From Adiantum capillus-veneris (Eukaryota > Streptophyta > Polypodiopsida > Polypodiales > Pteridaceae): 64,000 nucleotides of DNA. The notes below the pieces were generated by a model. That model searched no databases. It worked only from the letters and a program-made list of their open reading frames with translations, and was not told the DNA's origin. The position numbers and the translations under genes were made by a program. The stretch covers positions 108,495,977 to 108,559,976 of the forward strand of contig CM043949.1 of assembly GCA_014529385.2 (NCBI GenBank), given 5' to 3'. Shown here piece by piece: positions 10,746 through 23,060 of the stretch; the stretch's first letter is position 1; the number at the start of each line of letters is the position of its first letter.

Positions 10746-13700
10746 ATGGCTAACAATAGTAAAGAGAGTGAAATTAATGTTGATAACTTTGATTTTGCTA
10801 ATGAACAGGCTAATAATGATGCCCCTATGCTTGTTAACTACCTTGTTTCTAGGCTTCAACAAGCCATGGGTAATCCATTCCTCCAAAGTGAAGTGCAATG
10901 GTAGCTTCATGCTCATGGGATTCTCCAAACTCCCCACCATGACCAAAGAGTACCTAGGAAGCCTCCTTGTGAGACTTCCAAAAGAGGCTTCTCTTTGATT
11001 CGGGAAGAAGAAGACGATCCATACGAAGGGCTAAAAAATTTGCTTCTTGATGATGCATCTCCTTCCCAAAGGAGAATTCAAGAGCCCCCACCGAAGGAAC
11101 GAGAAAGAAGTGAGTCTCCTGCCACCTCGGTAGAGATGGCTCCACAAAGACGGCGGGCTAAACGCTCTCCATCACCTCCAAAACGGAGAACCATCGCACA
11201 CTTCACCACACCATAATTCAAAGAGGGATGACAAAAAGCAAGAGAAGAAAAAGGCGAGAAAGAGGACACCCTCTTCTCCATCTTCTTGATCCTCTTCCTC
11301 TTATGAAAGTGATGGTACAGACAAAGAAGATCAAGGTAAGAAAAAGGCAAGAAAGAGGTCACCCTCTTCTCCATCTTCCTCAAATTCTTCATCTTCTGAA
11401 GAAAGTGATGGTGCAACTTTTGAACCATCAAAAAGAAGAGGCCATAGGAAATCCTATGCCGCGTGGAAGAGGTCGTCCAAGCTCAAGAAGTTCAAAGAGG
11501 GAGGAAAGAGCATCTCTTTCCTTACCTATGATGGCACCTTTGGTGGTACGAACAAAGTCTTGTCCTTTATCCAACAACTCAATGCGGTGTTTGGAGATGA
11601 GGGCTTCATGGAGTCCTCTAAGCTACGCCATGTAGCTATGCACTTTCAAAAGTCCACCAGGCAATGGTGGTCTAGCCTACGGGCCAACGGTGAAGTCCCC
11701 CATGAACATGGAAAGCTTTAAGAGCTTCCATTATGAAGCAGTTTTTGGCCACCAATGCCAAAGACAAAGTACTCACCAGATGGTGAAGCTTGAAGCTCTC
11801 TCCCTATGAATCCATTAACAAATATGTAGACAGGTTTTGGGACCTACATCTCAAAGAAACTGTTTTCAAAAAGATGGACTTTGGAGAGCAGAAGCAGCAA
11901 TTTTGTGCGGGCTTAACTAAAGAAATGGAGGAGTATGTCAACTCCCAAAGGCCACGCACCATATTGGCAGTTATACACCATACTATGGTGGCTTCTCGAA
12001 TCAATTTCCAAACAGGGGCTAAAAGAAATTCTAAGCCCACGGAAAACAAGGGTTCTAATGAGCCTAAGGGGAAGGACAATGTCCAAAAGTCTCCTAAGGG
12101 CAATTCCAACAAAGCTAAAGAGAAGGGAGTTTACAAAGGCAAAAATAAACTCTCTCTTGAAGATCTTCATCGTTGTCGCAAGGATAACCAATGTTTCAAG
12201 TGCGGCGAGCAAGGGCATCCGTATCACGCTTGTCCCCAAAAGAACACCTGCCATGAGCCTCCTAGAGATACCTTGGTCGAAATCCAAGAGGAGGAAACTC
12301 ACCACAAAGGATCTCCTCTATGCCATGCTTGGGGAAAGGTAAGAGAACATGATGCTTTTATTCTCTTTGACCCTGGTTCTACTCACAATTTCAAGCTAGG
12401 CATACAAGCTTACAAGATGGGAGATTTCCTACCCCCGCAGACGGTGCTTTCAAGGGGCAAGAAGCTTCAGTCACTCCCTTAATCGGGAAATTAAGGCTCC
12501 ATGTCCAAAGCTATGTGGACAAAGAGTAATTATTTATCTCTCCTCTCAAGCATGAGGATGTAATCCTAGGGGCACCATGGTTTGATCGCATGGCTGCCAA
12601 TGTTAAATTCCCTGAAAGGAAAATCTACTTTAGGTTCAGGGAAAAAGATATGTACATAGATGCTAAGCAAATGGGTAACACCATACCCATTGTACATACG
12701 CAAGCTTTCGATAAGTCAATAAAGAGCTCTATTTCCGTGTACATGATTTTTGTTAAAGATTCTCAAAATGAACCTAATGCTTTAGCAAAAGAAAATATAA
12801 ACACTCACAAGGAATTAGAGTTATCCAATTTTCTCAAGGGGTTTCAAGATGTCTTTATTGACGACATCCCTTGTGAACTACCTCCTAAACGAGGCAATGA
12901 TGACCATGCAATTGAACTTCTTCCAGGAAGTTCACCGCCTAATAAACCTCCTTATAGAGTTTCTCAAGCTCAACAAGAGGAGATTATGCGGCAAGTGCAT
13001 GAGTTAGTTGAGAAGGGCATGGTTAGGCCTAGTTCATCTCCAGTTTGCTCACCTGTGCTATTAGTGCAAAAGAAAGACGGCACATATCATATGTGTGTCA
13101 ACTATAGAGCACTAAATAGGATCACTATCAAGAATAGGTTTCTCGTTCCATGGATAGAAGACCTATTTGATAAGCTACAAGGGTCCACCTACTTCAATAG
13201 GATTGACCTAAAAAGTGGCTATTATCAAATAAGAATAGTTGATCAAGACATTGTAAAGACAGCATTTTGCACTATGTTTGGTCTTTACAAATATATTGTC
13301 ATGCCTTTTGGCTTGACCAATGCACATTCACCGCTTGATGCCTTTTTGGCTTGACCAATGCACCAGCCACATTCAACCGCTTGATGGAGAAGCTATTCAG
13401 GCCTTACTGAACCTTTACTTGTGTGATATTATCATCTAATCTAATTCATTAGATGAACACAAGCAACACCTCTAGGTAATATTTCAAGTTCTAAGAGAGA
13501 ATAAACTCTATGTTAATCGAAAGAAAAGTGAATTTTTCTTGCAAGAGATTCAGTATTTAGGTCACATTATCTCTCAAGATGGCATCCAAATGGATCCATC
13601 AAAGTTAGAGGTAATAAAAGGATGGCCTAAACCAAGGAATCTTCATGAACTAAGAAGTTTTATAGTATGTGTGCATACTATAGACGCTTCATAGAAAAGC

Positions 13701-14613
13701 TCTCACAAATTGCAAGACCATTACATGACCTAACAAAGAAATACATTAGGTATACATGGTCTGCCAAGGAGAACAATGCTTTTGAAAAGCTTATCTGTCG
13801 ACCTGTGCTTACACTTTTGGATCTCTGAAAGCCATTTGAGGTCCAATGTGATGCTTGTGGTGATTGCCTTGGAGCTATTTTGCTCCAAAAAGGGCATGCC
13901 ATAGCCTATCAAGGTCGAAGGCTCGACCCTGTTCAGCAAGCTTTAGGCATATATGAAAAGGAACTCCTCGCAGTTCTACATGCCTTAGACTCAAGGAAGC
14001 ACTATTTATTGGGGACTCCTTTCATTCTGCGAACGGATCACCAAAGTCTTAAGTACTTCATGACGCAGACTAAGCTCTCCGACAAAAAAATGAGGTGGGA
14101 AAATTTCCTTTCGCAATTTCATTTTCATATTGCTCACATTGCTGGCAAGCATAATCAAGTAGCCGATGCACTCTCAAGACGGCCGAGAATTAATGCAGTT
14201 TCCATAGGAACTCACAATAATCTATCTCTATGCTAGATGAGTATGCTATTGATCCCGATTTTAGAGATGTGATTTTAGCCCTTGCACTAGGGAAGAAAGA
14301 GGAACCATTTACTTTACAAGATGGTTATCTTCTCTATGGCAATAGACTATGCGTTACTAGCTCACTACGTGAGAAAGTAATGTATGAATCTCATGCTCCT
14401 CCTTATGCAGGGCATAGAGGGATTCAGTCTACCCTAAAAGGGATTGAAACATATTTCTATTGGCCTACCATGAAAGCAAACATACAAGAGTATGTTGCTA
14501 AATGTGTGGTATGCCAAAAGACGAAGTTTGATAGATGGAAGCGACCTAGATTGCTTCAACCTTTGCCAATCCCTAATTCACCATGGGAGAGCATATCCAT
14601 GGATTTTATTCTC
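10746..14613 (+). pseudogene. Ty3/gypsy gag-pol, decayed and truncated in integrase
   Basis: The gag-pol of a second gypsy element is broken by many frameshifts. Gag probably starts at ATG 10746 (MANNSKESEINVDN). A capsid-like part follows around 11500-12000 (DRFWDLHLKETVF), then a CCHC knuckle CFKCGEQGHPYHAC at about 12191-12232. The protease motif is FDPGSTHNF at about 12367-12393, with Pro in place of the usual Ser/Thr after Asp. Reverse transcriptase begins near 12930 and keeps [13 protein letters not shown], but its polymerase motif reads YLCD (13416-13427) instead of YLDD. A short local duplication at about 13303-13360 repeats the GLTNA region. RNase H is at about 13880-14200, and the integrase zinc-binding part (HAPPYAGHRG to CVVCQK) at about 14390-14520. 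Similarity stops at SMDFIL near 14613. The element cannot be functional. Confidence 0.92.
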
Positions 14614-15116
14614 CTTATAGTCATGGCATCGTGGGTGATGTGGAATTTTGAGCCATTTTTGACCAATTTTGGGTCATTTTTTACCATTTTATGACCATTT
14701 TTGTCATTTTTAGCCCAAAAATGCCCTTTTTTGCCCGTAAAAAGCCCAAACGAGCTGGGAAAAATCCCTAAAATTGTGGAGAAATTCATTGGACTTAAAT
14801 TTTATCTTGAACCTCGTTTTACCACTTGGTAAGCACTTTGGATGCATCTCTTCCGTCCACGCATGAAACGTGCTATTTTTTATCGAGATTGCCCGCATTG
14901 AACTTTCTAGGCAAAACGAGCGTGCCACTTCGATACACTTGATATTTCTACAATTCTAATGAAAAATAGGCATATATTTATGTGAAAATTCATGCCATAG
15001 TGCCATGTCTACGGCCTCGCCTACCCGGGAAGGTCTGTACACGACTGCAATCGTGGCATCTATATTCACGTATATCACACTATGTATATTATAGCATTCG
15101 GTCCCACATAACAAAA
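14614..15116. other. Unassigned AT-rich sequence after the gypsy breakpoint
   Basis: The gypsy frame ends abruptly and is replaced by repeated CATTTTTGACC / GACCATTTTT words and then unrelated sequence. No gene or element boundary is recognised. It is probably a fragment of another repeat. Confidence 0.4.
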
Positions 15117-15335
15117 GCATCGAGAGTGAGGTAGATATTTTAGTTTCACATTATGCACGTGCCACGGCATGGCACCGTTGACCACTACCTTATTCATGTA
15201 CATATACATTGAAAAAGGGGCTCCCCACTTCTTAGAGGTTTGCTCCACCCACAGAGGCACCGTGTTCTCTTCTTCTCTCCAGTTTCTTGTACCGCACTGC
15301 ACACACACATTTGTGCACCATGCACTCTTTCAACT
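15117..15335 (+). repeat. Left LTR of an old copia-like remnant (Copia-3)
   Basis: The part from about 15187 is clearly similar to 24169-24317: CTTATTCAT, GGGGCTCCCCA, GAGGTTTGCTCCACCCACA, CTCTTTCAA. It is followed by TAGTATTAGAGCC, a decayed primer-binding site. The left end is set by alignment to the right LTR and is uncertain. Confidence 0.6.
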
Positions 15336-15359
15336 AGTATTAGAGCCCGTAATGAAAAT

Positions 15360-15585
15360 AGTTACCATATACATGTGGTAGTGATGTGTGTGAACACACT
15401 AGGACTGCGAGGGCATTTTTTCCCTCTTTAGGAGGTTTTTTCCCCCGAGCATTGTATATACGCCCATCACTCTAGGGTTATATATCTTTCCATTGCACAC
15501 TAAGTAACACACTCTCTATTGTGTGCCTTGAGCTTCCTTCATCTTCTCCAAGATGTGTGTGTTTCTCTGCAATCCTAATTCAACA
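15360..15585 (+). repeat. Copia-B 5' LTR
   Basis: This 226-bp LTR ends CCTAATTCAACA. It is colinear with the Copia-A LTRs, with scattered substitutions and a T-to-A change at the first base. It includes the TATA-like GTATATACGCCC. Confidence 0.92.
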
Positions 15586-15947
15586 ATTGGTATCAGAGCA
15601 GGTTACGTCCTCCCAGGCTTAGTCGCCAGCTGCTCCAGCACACACCTGCTCACTTTCTTCGATTTCAGCGAGCTTTGGCGAGCATCGCAGGTCAAAAATT
15701 ATTTTTGGGTGATCTCATAGAGCTCAGTCTGCTCAGATTTATGATTCGGGCTCATTTCGGCCTCTGTTTCTACTACAGGCAGTGCTACACATGCTATTTT
15801 GTCATTTTGTGCAGAATTTTTATCAGTGCCGTTTTTTGCATAACAGGTGCCTCATAGTCTTCTACGATTTGTGCTATATAGCACCTGTTGTTTCCACTCC
15901 GTTTCTCCTATTTTCTGGCAGTTTTCACATCATGTGCATCATTTACC

Positions 15948-18900
15948 TGCTGACAACAACACAGATGTGTTCAAGATGTTTGATGCTGCTGCTGAGGACA
16001 GGTTGGATGGGGACAACTACCCTATGTGGGCTTATATGATGCAACATGTTCTTGTGTCAAAGGGCATCTAGAACATTGTGCGGGGCATTGATGTACATCC
16101 TAGTTCTGAGGATGTAGGCGATGTTGAGGATGTTAAAGGTCTTACTGCAAGGATTGCTGCTCTTAGAGTTATTTTGCCTACGGAAAAACAAGCTCGTTGG
16201 GATGTAAAGGATGCGCAGGCTCATGCATTGATTGCGTTTTCTGTGGAGCGCACCATTGTTCCTCACATCCATTTAGCAAAATCTACAAAACAAGCTTGGA
16301 ATATTCTAGCAGGTCTTTATGCAAGTCGCAATGAGGCTAAAATTGCTTTGCTGCGTAAAGAGCTGGAGTCGAAGATTATGCAGGAGGAAGATGATATGGA
16401 CACTTTCCTTGATGGTGTCAAGGATATCAATGAGCAACTTATTTCTGCAGGTGAAGTCATTTCAGACAGTTCCCTTGTGCAAACTGTTCTTGATGCCTTA
16501 CCAAATTTCTACCAAACTTTTGCTAGTTCTTGGAGACTTATGACCCAAGGAAATCCAGAAGTTGTCAAGTTTGATGCATTATGCACATTGCTGTTGCAAG
16601 AGTCACTTTACAGAAAAAACAGGACTAGACAGCGTGCAGTTGAATAGGCTTTTATTGCTTCTCAAAGAAAGGGTGGTAACAGCAATGCAGCCACTTCTTA
16701 TGGTTCTGCTGCGAGTGGCAAAACTTCTGTTCCCAATGCTTCTACTGGCAGCACTTCGTCTGGAAATTCTGGTGATAAGGGAAAAAAGAAGATGCGTTGC
16801 CATTATTGTAAAGCTAATGATCACTTGATCAATTCATGTCCTAAGTTGAAGGCCAAAGAGGTGAAGAAGAAAGAGGGTGGTTCCACTGCAAATGCTGGTT
16901 CCACTACAAATGCAGCCATTGTTGAGTCTTCTGTGAAAGGAGATAGTGTTGCTGATGTTGATGCAGAATGGGATTTTAGCGCAGAGTGCACTTACAATCC
17001 TGATGTCCATGATGCATGCTTGTCAGTTGCTGCAGATTCACATGTGTGGTATTTCGATAGTGGTGCTACAAAGCACATTACCTCACATCGTGAATTTTTT
17101 ACCTCTCTCGAGTCTGTCCCTCATGAGAATTCAATCACTTGTGTCAACAATGCCTCTTATCCGGTTCAGGGAGTTGGAAAGATTGTGCTTACTGCTGCTG
17201 ATGGCAGTTCTTTCACACTTGTTGATGCACTTTATGTACCTGGGATCAAGAAGAATCTCTTGTCTGTATCCACACTTGCTATACTTGGACTTGTAGTCAA
17301 ATTTGTGGATGACAGATCTACTGTTCATGATCTCAGTTTTGATGATGAAATTGTTGCATCTAACCTTTCATGCCGTGGGCTGTATAAGCTCACTTTGTAT
17401 GACAACTGTGGACAAAATTTTGCAAATGCTGTTGTAGATTCAAGGGCTATATCAGATGCAAAACTTTGGCATGCACGTTTTGGTCATTTGAATTTTTCTA
17501 GTTTGCTGCGTTTGCAGAAATCTAATATGGTTGCTTCTTTTCCGCCTCTTGAAGCACCTGTCAAACATGTTTGTGAAGGCTGTATTTTGGGTAAGATGCA
17601 ACGTTCTAAGTTTCCAAAGGATGGTTCAGTTCGGGCCACATGCAGGTTGCAGCTTGTGCATAGTGATGTTTGTGGGCCCATGCAAACTCCGTCCTTGGGC
17701 AATTACCTTTACTTCGTGACTTTCATTGATGATTACTCCAGGCATGCATGGGTATTTTCTCTTAAAGCGAAGTCCAAAGTTTTTATGTGCTTCAAACAAT
17801 TTCTGGCTATGGCTAAAAATGTCTCGAAATGTACTATGGACACCCTCCGTTCTGATCGGGGGAGGGAAGTATATGTCTCATGAATTTAGTACATTTCTAG
17901 CTAGTCATGGGATAAAACATCAATGTACAGTGCCTTATACACCTCAGCAAAATGGTGTTGCTGAGAGGAAAAACAGGTCACGTACGGAAATGGCACGATG
18001 TATGGTCAAAAGTCAAGCTTTGACACATTCTTTTTGGCTTGAGGCCATCATCTGTGCCACTTATGTACTTAACAGGTGTCCTACGAAAGCTTTGCAGTCT
18101 ATTACTCCATATGAAGCATGGCATGATAGAAAGCCTTCTATTGAGCACATGCGTGTTTTTGGCTGTTGGCATATGCTTTGGTGCCACAAACACAACGCAG
18201 AAAATTGGATGATAAGGCTGTCAAATGTATTTTTGTTGGTTATAATGCTGAAATCAAAGGTTACAGGTTATATCATTCGCAAACAAAGCGTATTTTGGTT
18301 TCACGGGATGTAGTGTTTATGGAAGATTCTGTTCAGCCCTCACTGTCATGTACTAGAGACAGTAATGTAAGCTCACAGGACATTTATGACACTTTGTTGC
18401 CTCTTTTCAGTGGTGGAAATACGAATGTAATTTCCAATGAGGCAAATGTACATCCTATGGGAGTTTCTGAAAATGTTACAGATCAACCTATTACTGATGC
18501 AGATGTACATGATGTACGTGATGAGGAAAGGGCTGAAAATGAGTAGGCTAGAGGTAGGCCAAAATGGCTGGTGCACACTTTGCGTGACAGTAAATTGGAT
18601 GCACCTTTGTATAGTCGTACTCGTTCAGGCTCTCCCCATGCATCTTATGCATCAGATTGTTATGCTTTGGCTGTGTCTAGCTTGCATTACGTTGAGGAGC
18701 CTCTGTCTTTTGATGAAGCACAGAATTTAAAAAATTGGATGGCTGCCATGCAATCAGAATATGATGCACTTATAGAAAATGACACATGGACTTTATGTGA
18801 TTTTTGCCTCCTGGCAAAAAGGCCATTGGTACGAAGTGGGTACACAAGTTGAAACGCAAGCCGGATAGTGAGATCGATTGCCATAAGACTCGACTTGTTG

Positions 18901-20238
18901 CAAAGGGTTATGCACAGCAAAAAGGCATAGATTATGAAGACTTTTGCTCCCACTTGTCGTATGACTACTGTGCATTTTCTATGTGCATTGGCAGCTCATT
19001 TTGGTCGGGATGTACATCAATCAGACAATGTTACTGCTTCCTTGAATGGTTACATATTTGAGGAAGTTTATGTAACGCAGCCTCACGGTTTTGTCATAAA
19101 AGGACAAGAGGACAAAGTGTGCAGATGTAAGAAGGCTTTGTATGGGTTGAAGCAATCTCCTCGTGCTTGGTATGAGAAAGCTGACACTCATTTGGGTAAA
19201 CGAGGCTTTCGTAATAACAGTCCAACAGAAAGCACATTGTATGTAAAGCGTGAGGGTGATGTACTTCTCATCGTGGTTCTTTATGTTAATGATTTGTTGA
19301 TCACTGGACCAAATGAGAGACATATTGCTGAATTTAAGGCTGATTTGAATGCTACTTTCAAGATGAAAGATTTGGGGATGTTGCATCATTACTTGGGTAT
19401 ACAATTTAAGCAGTGTGATGGTGGTATTGCCTTGTGTCAGAAAAGTTACATAGAAACATTGCTATGTAAGTTTGGACTTGAGGATTGCAAACCTATTGCC
19501 ACTCCCATGGAAACAGGTTTGAAGTTAATTCTACATGATGTTGGCGATCATGCTGATGTCACTCTTTACCAAACTGCTGTTGGCTGCCTCATTTATGTAT
19601 GTAACACGAGGCCGGATATTCAGTTTGCAGTCTCACAGGTCAACAGATTTATGCATAGCCCAGGGTCTAAGCATTGGTGGGCTGCCAAGAGGATTTTCCG
19701 CTACCTTAGTGGCACTTTATATCTTGGCTTGTTTTATCCCAAGGGGGGATCATTGCCACCAGACTTACATGCTTTTTCGGACTCAGATTGGGCTGGTTGT
19801 TTTGACACACGAGTGTCTACAAGTGGTTTTTTTTTCATGCTTGGCAGTTCATGTATATCATGGTTGAGCAAGAAGCAACCTACTGTGGCCACTTTGAGTT
19901 GTGAGGCTGAGTACAGGGCAGTCTTCCCAGCTATGGTTGAGTGTGTATGGCTCAGACACCTTATGGCTGATTTGGGTGTTGGACAGGACATTGCCAACAC
20001 TATCTACACTGATAGTCAGAGCGCATTGGCAGTTGCGAGGAACCCAGTTTTTCATGCTCGCACAAAGCACATTGAGGTGCATTACCACTATGTCAGGGAG
20101 AGGCTCTCAACAGGAGAGATCAGCTTGGCTTATGTGCCAACACAGGACAACCTTGCAGATCTTTTCACAAAGGCATTGTCTTGTGAGAAGCTTGAAGCTT
20201 TCTGCAAAGCTTTGGGCTTACTCCCCTTTGTGGATTGA
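15948..20238 (+). pseudogene. Copia-B gag-pol, inactivated
   Basis: This region matches the Copia-A polyprotein throughout. The start ATG is lost (position ~15949). Stops occur at 16069 (TAG), 16645 (TAG) and 18544 (TAG). Frameshifts lie near 17866 (within the integrase core, after RSDRG), near 18166 and near 18805-18935. The conserved motifs are still readable: CHYCKANDHLINSC, WYFDSGATKH, LWHARFGHLN, NGVAERKN, DSDWAGC. The polymerase motif reads YVND instead of YVDD (about 19285-19296). No functional protein can be made. Similarity to Copia-A is high, so both derive from one subfamily. Confidence 0.95.
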
Positions 20239-20253
20239 TCATGTTCTCAGGGC

Positions 20254-20312
20254 ATGGCACTTCCCTTTACTCATGTGCTAGCTCTCGTCACATGAGTAAA
20301 GGGAAGTGCCAT
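20254..20312 (+). repeat. Perfect 24-bp inverted repeat in the Copia-B 3' untranslated region
   Basis: Arms at 20254-20277 and 20289-20312 are exact reverse complements around the 11-nt loop CTAGCTCTCGT. The structure lies just before the polypurine tract. Copia-A has the first arm and the loop-like sequence but different DNA in place of the second arm, so the second arm was gained in Copia-B. Confidence 0.9.
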
Positions 20313-20328
20313 CACTCTAGGGGGGATT

Positions 20329-20534
20329 TGTTACCATACACATGTGGTAGTGATGTGTGTGAACACACTAGGACCGCCGGGGCATTTTTTCCCCCGAGCA
20401 TTGTATATACGCCCATCACTCTAGGGCTATCTATCTTTCCATTGCACACTAAGTAACACACTCCTATTGTGTGCCTTGAGCTTCCTTCGTGTTCTCCAAG
20501 CTGTGTGTGTTTCTCTGCAACCCTAATTCCAACA
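20329..20534 (+). repeat. Copia-B 3' LTR with internal deletion
   Basis: This 206-bp LTR starts TGTTACCATACACATG directly after the polypurine tract AGGGGGGATT and ends CCTAATTCCAACA. Relative to the other LTRs it lacks the roughly 20-bp CCTCTTTAGGAGG segment. Confidence 0.92.
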
Positions 20535-21036
20535 AAAATCGGAGCCACCCCCCCGAAGAACTCTCAATGACATCTATTGGAGCGTGAGGATCGAGGTCGG
20601 CCCGGATCTGGCAAGTAGAGGTCGGATCAGAGGAGATCAATAGAGCTTGGATATTCGTCGCCGTGTGCGGCCCCTCTTAAGGAGATGTAATCTTGAGAGG
20701 AAGCAGCCTATGCAAAAATCGGATCTGGAAAGGGCAAGTTTGCAAAGCAATGGGGGGATGAGATTGAAGCAAAGTGGGGAGAATCAATTGTGGTGAGCAG
20801 CTACGAGCAGTAGCAAAGCATTGAAGCAGGTCGAGAGTAGTGGTAATTGAGGGTTTTTAGAGCAGAGAATTGGGCAAGTTGCAAAACAAAGCAAGTAAAG
20901 TAGAGGCTTCCGTAGCCAAAATCGAGAAACTTTAGTAGCCCATTGAAATTGAGGAGAGAGCAAGAGGCAAGGGCATGAGAGCATCGGGAAGTGCAAGTCA
21001 ATCGAAACCAAATCGAGCAAATCTTTGCAAGTGAAA

Positions 21037-21234
21037 ATGAGCTACGATCCATTGAAAAAATTGACCAAGCTAAACGAGCAGCATCGTAGGTTCAGGAAGT
21101 GCACACACACAATTTTTTTAAGGAATGGCTACACAGTGGATAGTAAGCAATTTGAAGAGCAAATGAGAATCGATCTGCAAACTAATTCGGGCCAAGCAGT
21201 GAAAGCGAGAGAATTCAACGAACAACTAAAATAG
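21037..21234 (+). pseudogene. Short ORF in Copia-3, possible gag start
   Basis: This 65-codon frame begins MSYDPLKKLTKLNEQ at about the place where the remnant's gag should begin. It is charged and contains KQFEEQMRIDLQTN. No family is recognised, so function is unknown. A (CA)n tract follows at 21265 and a (GA)n tract at 21486. Confidence 0.25.
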
Positions 21235-21479
21235 ATTCATTTTTCAATTCTCTAAAGGTACATTCACACACACACACACACAAATAGAAAAATTGCAGTG
21301 GCCTCACACCGTAAATCAACGGGCAACATGTTGAATTGGGAGTGGTACTAAGAGCTGGAAAAAGAAACAAAGTGCGCCTGCACATATATACCACACATAG
21401 GCACTGTGTGTGAGCACCAGCGAGTAAGATTGGACATTCATCGGCATCGGCTCGACTCTTCTGGTGGCTTCGGCATAGA

Positions 21480-21520
<41 letters not shown>

Positions 21521-22025
21521 CGCTACCACATTTTTTTGGTTATCGGCATTCTTCTTGGTGGCGGCGCATCGGCTTTGACCCTCAGTAGCTATGATATCGG
21601 TGCACCACCGTCTGGCAACGAAATAAGGCATCAACCAGATTTTCTCGGCTTTGACACAGGAATAGCAAGAGAGAGCAGTTCGGCTCTCCTTTAACGTAGG
21701 TTTTCCATCAACTTTCCTCCCATACTTATTCCGGAGCGGTTTTTCTTTGATGGTCCCTCCCCTACACCTTGGCAACCCGACCTCGGCATGGCAAGAGACA
21801 AATTGAGAGGAGAGTAGCATCGCCTCTCCTCTTGTTCACATCCGCAGCATCTCGACTTTGATGTAGTCTCCTTGGAGACGCCCACCCCCCTCGACGGTGA
21901 TTTTGGCTTTGACGATTCTTCCATTTTCTGCTTCGGCTACTACCGACACATATGGCTTCAATGGACCATTTCGGAGTAGTTTTCTTTTCACATATGCTTG
22001 AGAGTAAATCTTCTTGAGAAAGCAC
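21235..22025. other. Non-coding stretch with (CA)n and (GA)n
   Basis: About 790 bp with a (CA)n tract at 21265-21282 and a (GA)n tract at 21486-21514. The long open frame on the minus strand (21215-21820) runs through these simple repeats and shows no protein motif, so it is not taken as a gene. Confidence 0.5.
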
Positions 22026-22165
22026 TAAGAAGATTCTAGAAAGTCCTAGAAGATTCTAGAAGAAATTTGTGGAGGATTCTAGACAATTGAAGAAAGTTCT
22101 AGAAGGTTCTAAAAGATTCTAGAAGCATCTAGTAGATTTTAGACGATTCTAGAAGTATTCGAAGA
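22026..22165. promoter_or_regulatory. Cluster of heat-shock-element-like motifs
   Basis: Units of nGAAnnTTCn recur. GAAGATTCTAGAA is exact at 22029-22041 and 22049-22061. A four-unit array GAAAGTTCTAGAAGGTTC spans 22092-22109. Further TTCTAGAA pairs lie at 22117-22124 and 22147-22154. Alternating GAA and TTC spaced by two bases is the binding pattern of heat-shock factors. The segment also behaves as a decayed minisatellite built on TTCTAGAAG. Regulatory activity is inferred. Confidence 0.55.
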
Positions 22166-22446
22166 GTTTCTCTTAATCTAGTAATTAATCTTATAATTAA
22201 GCTTAAGTATTGCAATCAAGTTCCAAAATATTGTGAGCACCTCCTCTTGCTCTCTTCTAGCTCAAGACGCGCTCATAACAGTTTGACAACACTTGGTATG
22301 AAGGTCCTACAAGAAACCCAAGCATGTTGAGAAGAATGAGTGAAACTTCTTGTTTGTGCCTAGCCATGGAGCCTGTTTTGGAAGGTGTTATGTCTCGTTG
22401 GCAAAAATTACAACAACAAATTCAAAAGCTACATGAAAATGGAAAA

Positions 22447-22686
22447 TAGAGCAACTGCACTTGCCAAATCTACTGGTGCAAGACCTTCAACGTCGAGTTC
22501 AAGAACTACATAAAGCCAATATGTGCCAAAATCCACCCATGATTTCAGCTAGTTTAGTGAGGCAAGTAGAGCAATTACACTTGCCAAGTCTAGTGGTGCA
22601 AGAGCTTCAATCCCCAGCCCAAGGACTACGTGAAGCCAATACGTGCAAAAATCCACTCGTGGTTTTAGCTAGTCCACCACAACAAA
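22447..22686 (+). repeat. Two-copy tandem repeat, 120-bp period
   Basis: Copies at 22447-22566 and 22567-22686 are about 80% alike. Both carry CACTTGCCAA, CTGGTGCAAGA(C/G)CTTCAA and AAAATCCAC. The duplicated segment lies just before the gypsy-like gag scrap. Confidence 0.8.
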
Positions 22687-23060
22687 GGAGGGACCCAAAG
22701 TCAACCCACCTGAAAAGTATGATGGGACAAGATCAAAGATTAGAGACTGGATCTGTCTATATGCATGCAACCAAAGCTTTACCCAGATGGTGCTTCTCAA
22801 GTTAGTCTCATTGGAACACTTCTCTCAACACACTTTGCAAAAGTAGTTGTCGGAACCAAGTTTCCCAAGCTACAACAAGGCTATCACCCTTCTTCATTTG
22901 TTGGGGAAGGAATGGGAAAGCTTTTCTTTGAAGGTATTTACCGCTATCATGGGCTTCTAGGTGACATTGTTTCAAAAAAGGCTTGTTCAAGCTTCAAGTA
23001 GTAAAGATTAACCTCTCTTCAAATCCACAGAGTGATGGACAAATAGAGTTGTGTACACTT
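22684..23060 (+). pseudogene. Gypsy-like gag and integrase scraps
   Basis: One frame gives KVNPPEKYDGTRSKIRDW (about 22693-22750), like the start of a gypsy capsid region. After a deletion comes GKLFFEGIYRYHGLLGDIVS (about 22914-22975) and NLSSNPQSDGQIE (about 23010-23048), which resemble the integrase core around FFEHVYRLHG and the SSAYHPQSDGQ motif. The intervening pol is missing. Confidence 0.6.

Larger units (their letters stand above)
15360..20534 (+). mobile_element. Copia-B: full-length but dead sister of Copia-A
   Basis: This 5175-bp Ty1/copia element is of the same family as Copia-A, in the opposite orientation. The target duplication AAAAT is at 15355-15359 and 20535-20539. The left LTR has lost its terminal T (AGTTACC for TGTTACC). 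The right LTR lacks about 20 bp. The primer-binding site TTGGTATCAGAGC follows the left LTR at 15587. Divergence between the LTRs and the many coding breaks show an older insertion than Copia-A. It landed just downstream of the Copia-3 primer-binding site. Confidence 0.95.

Noticed and set aside
21215-21820. 201-codon minus-strand frame
   Set aside because: It runs through (GA)n and (CA)n tracts (a long SLSLSLS run) and has no recognisable domain.
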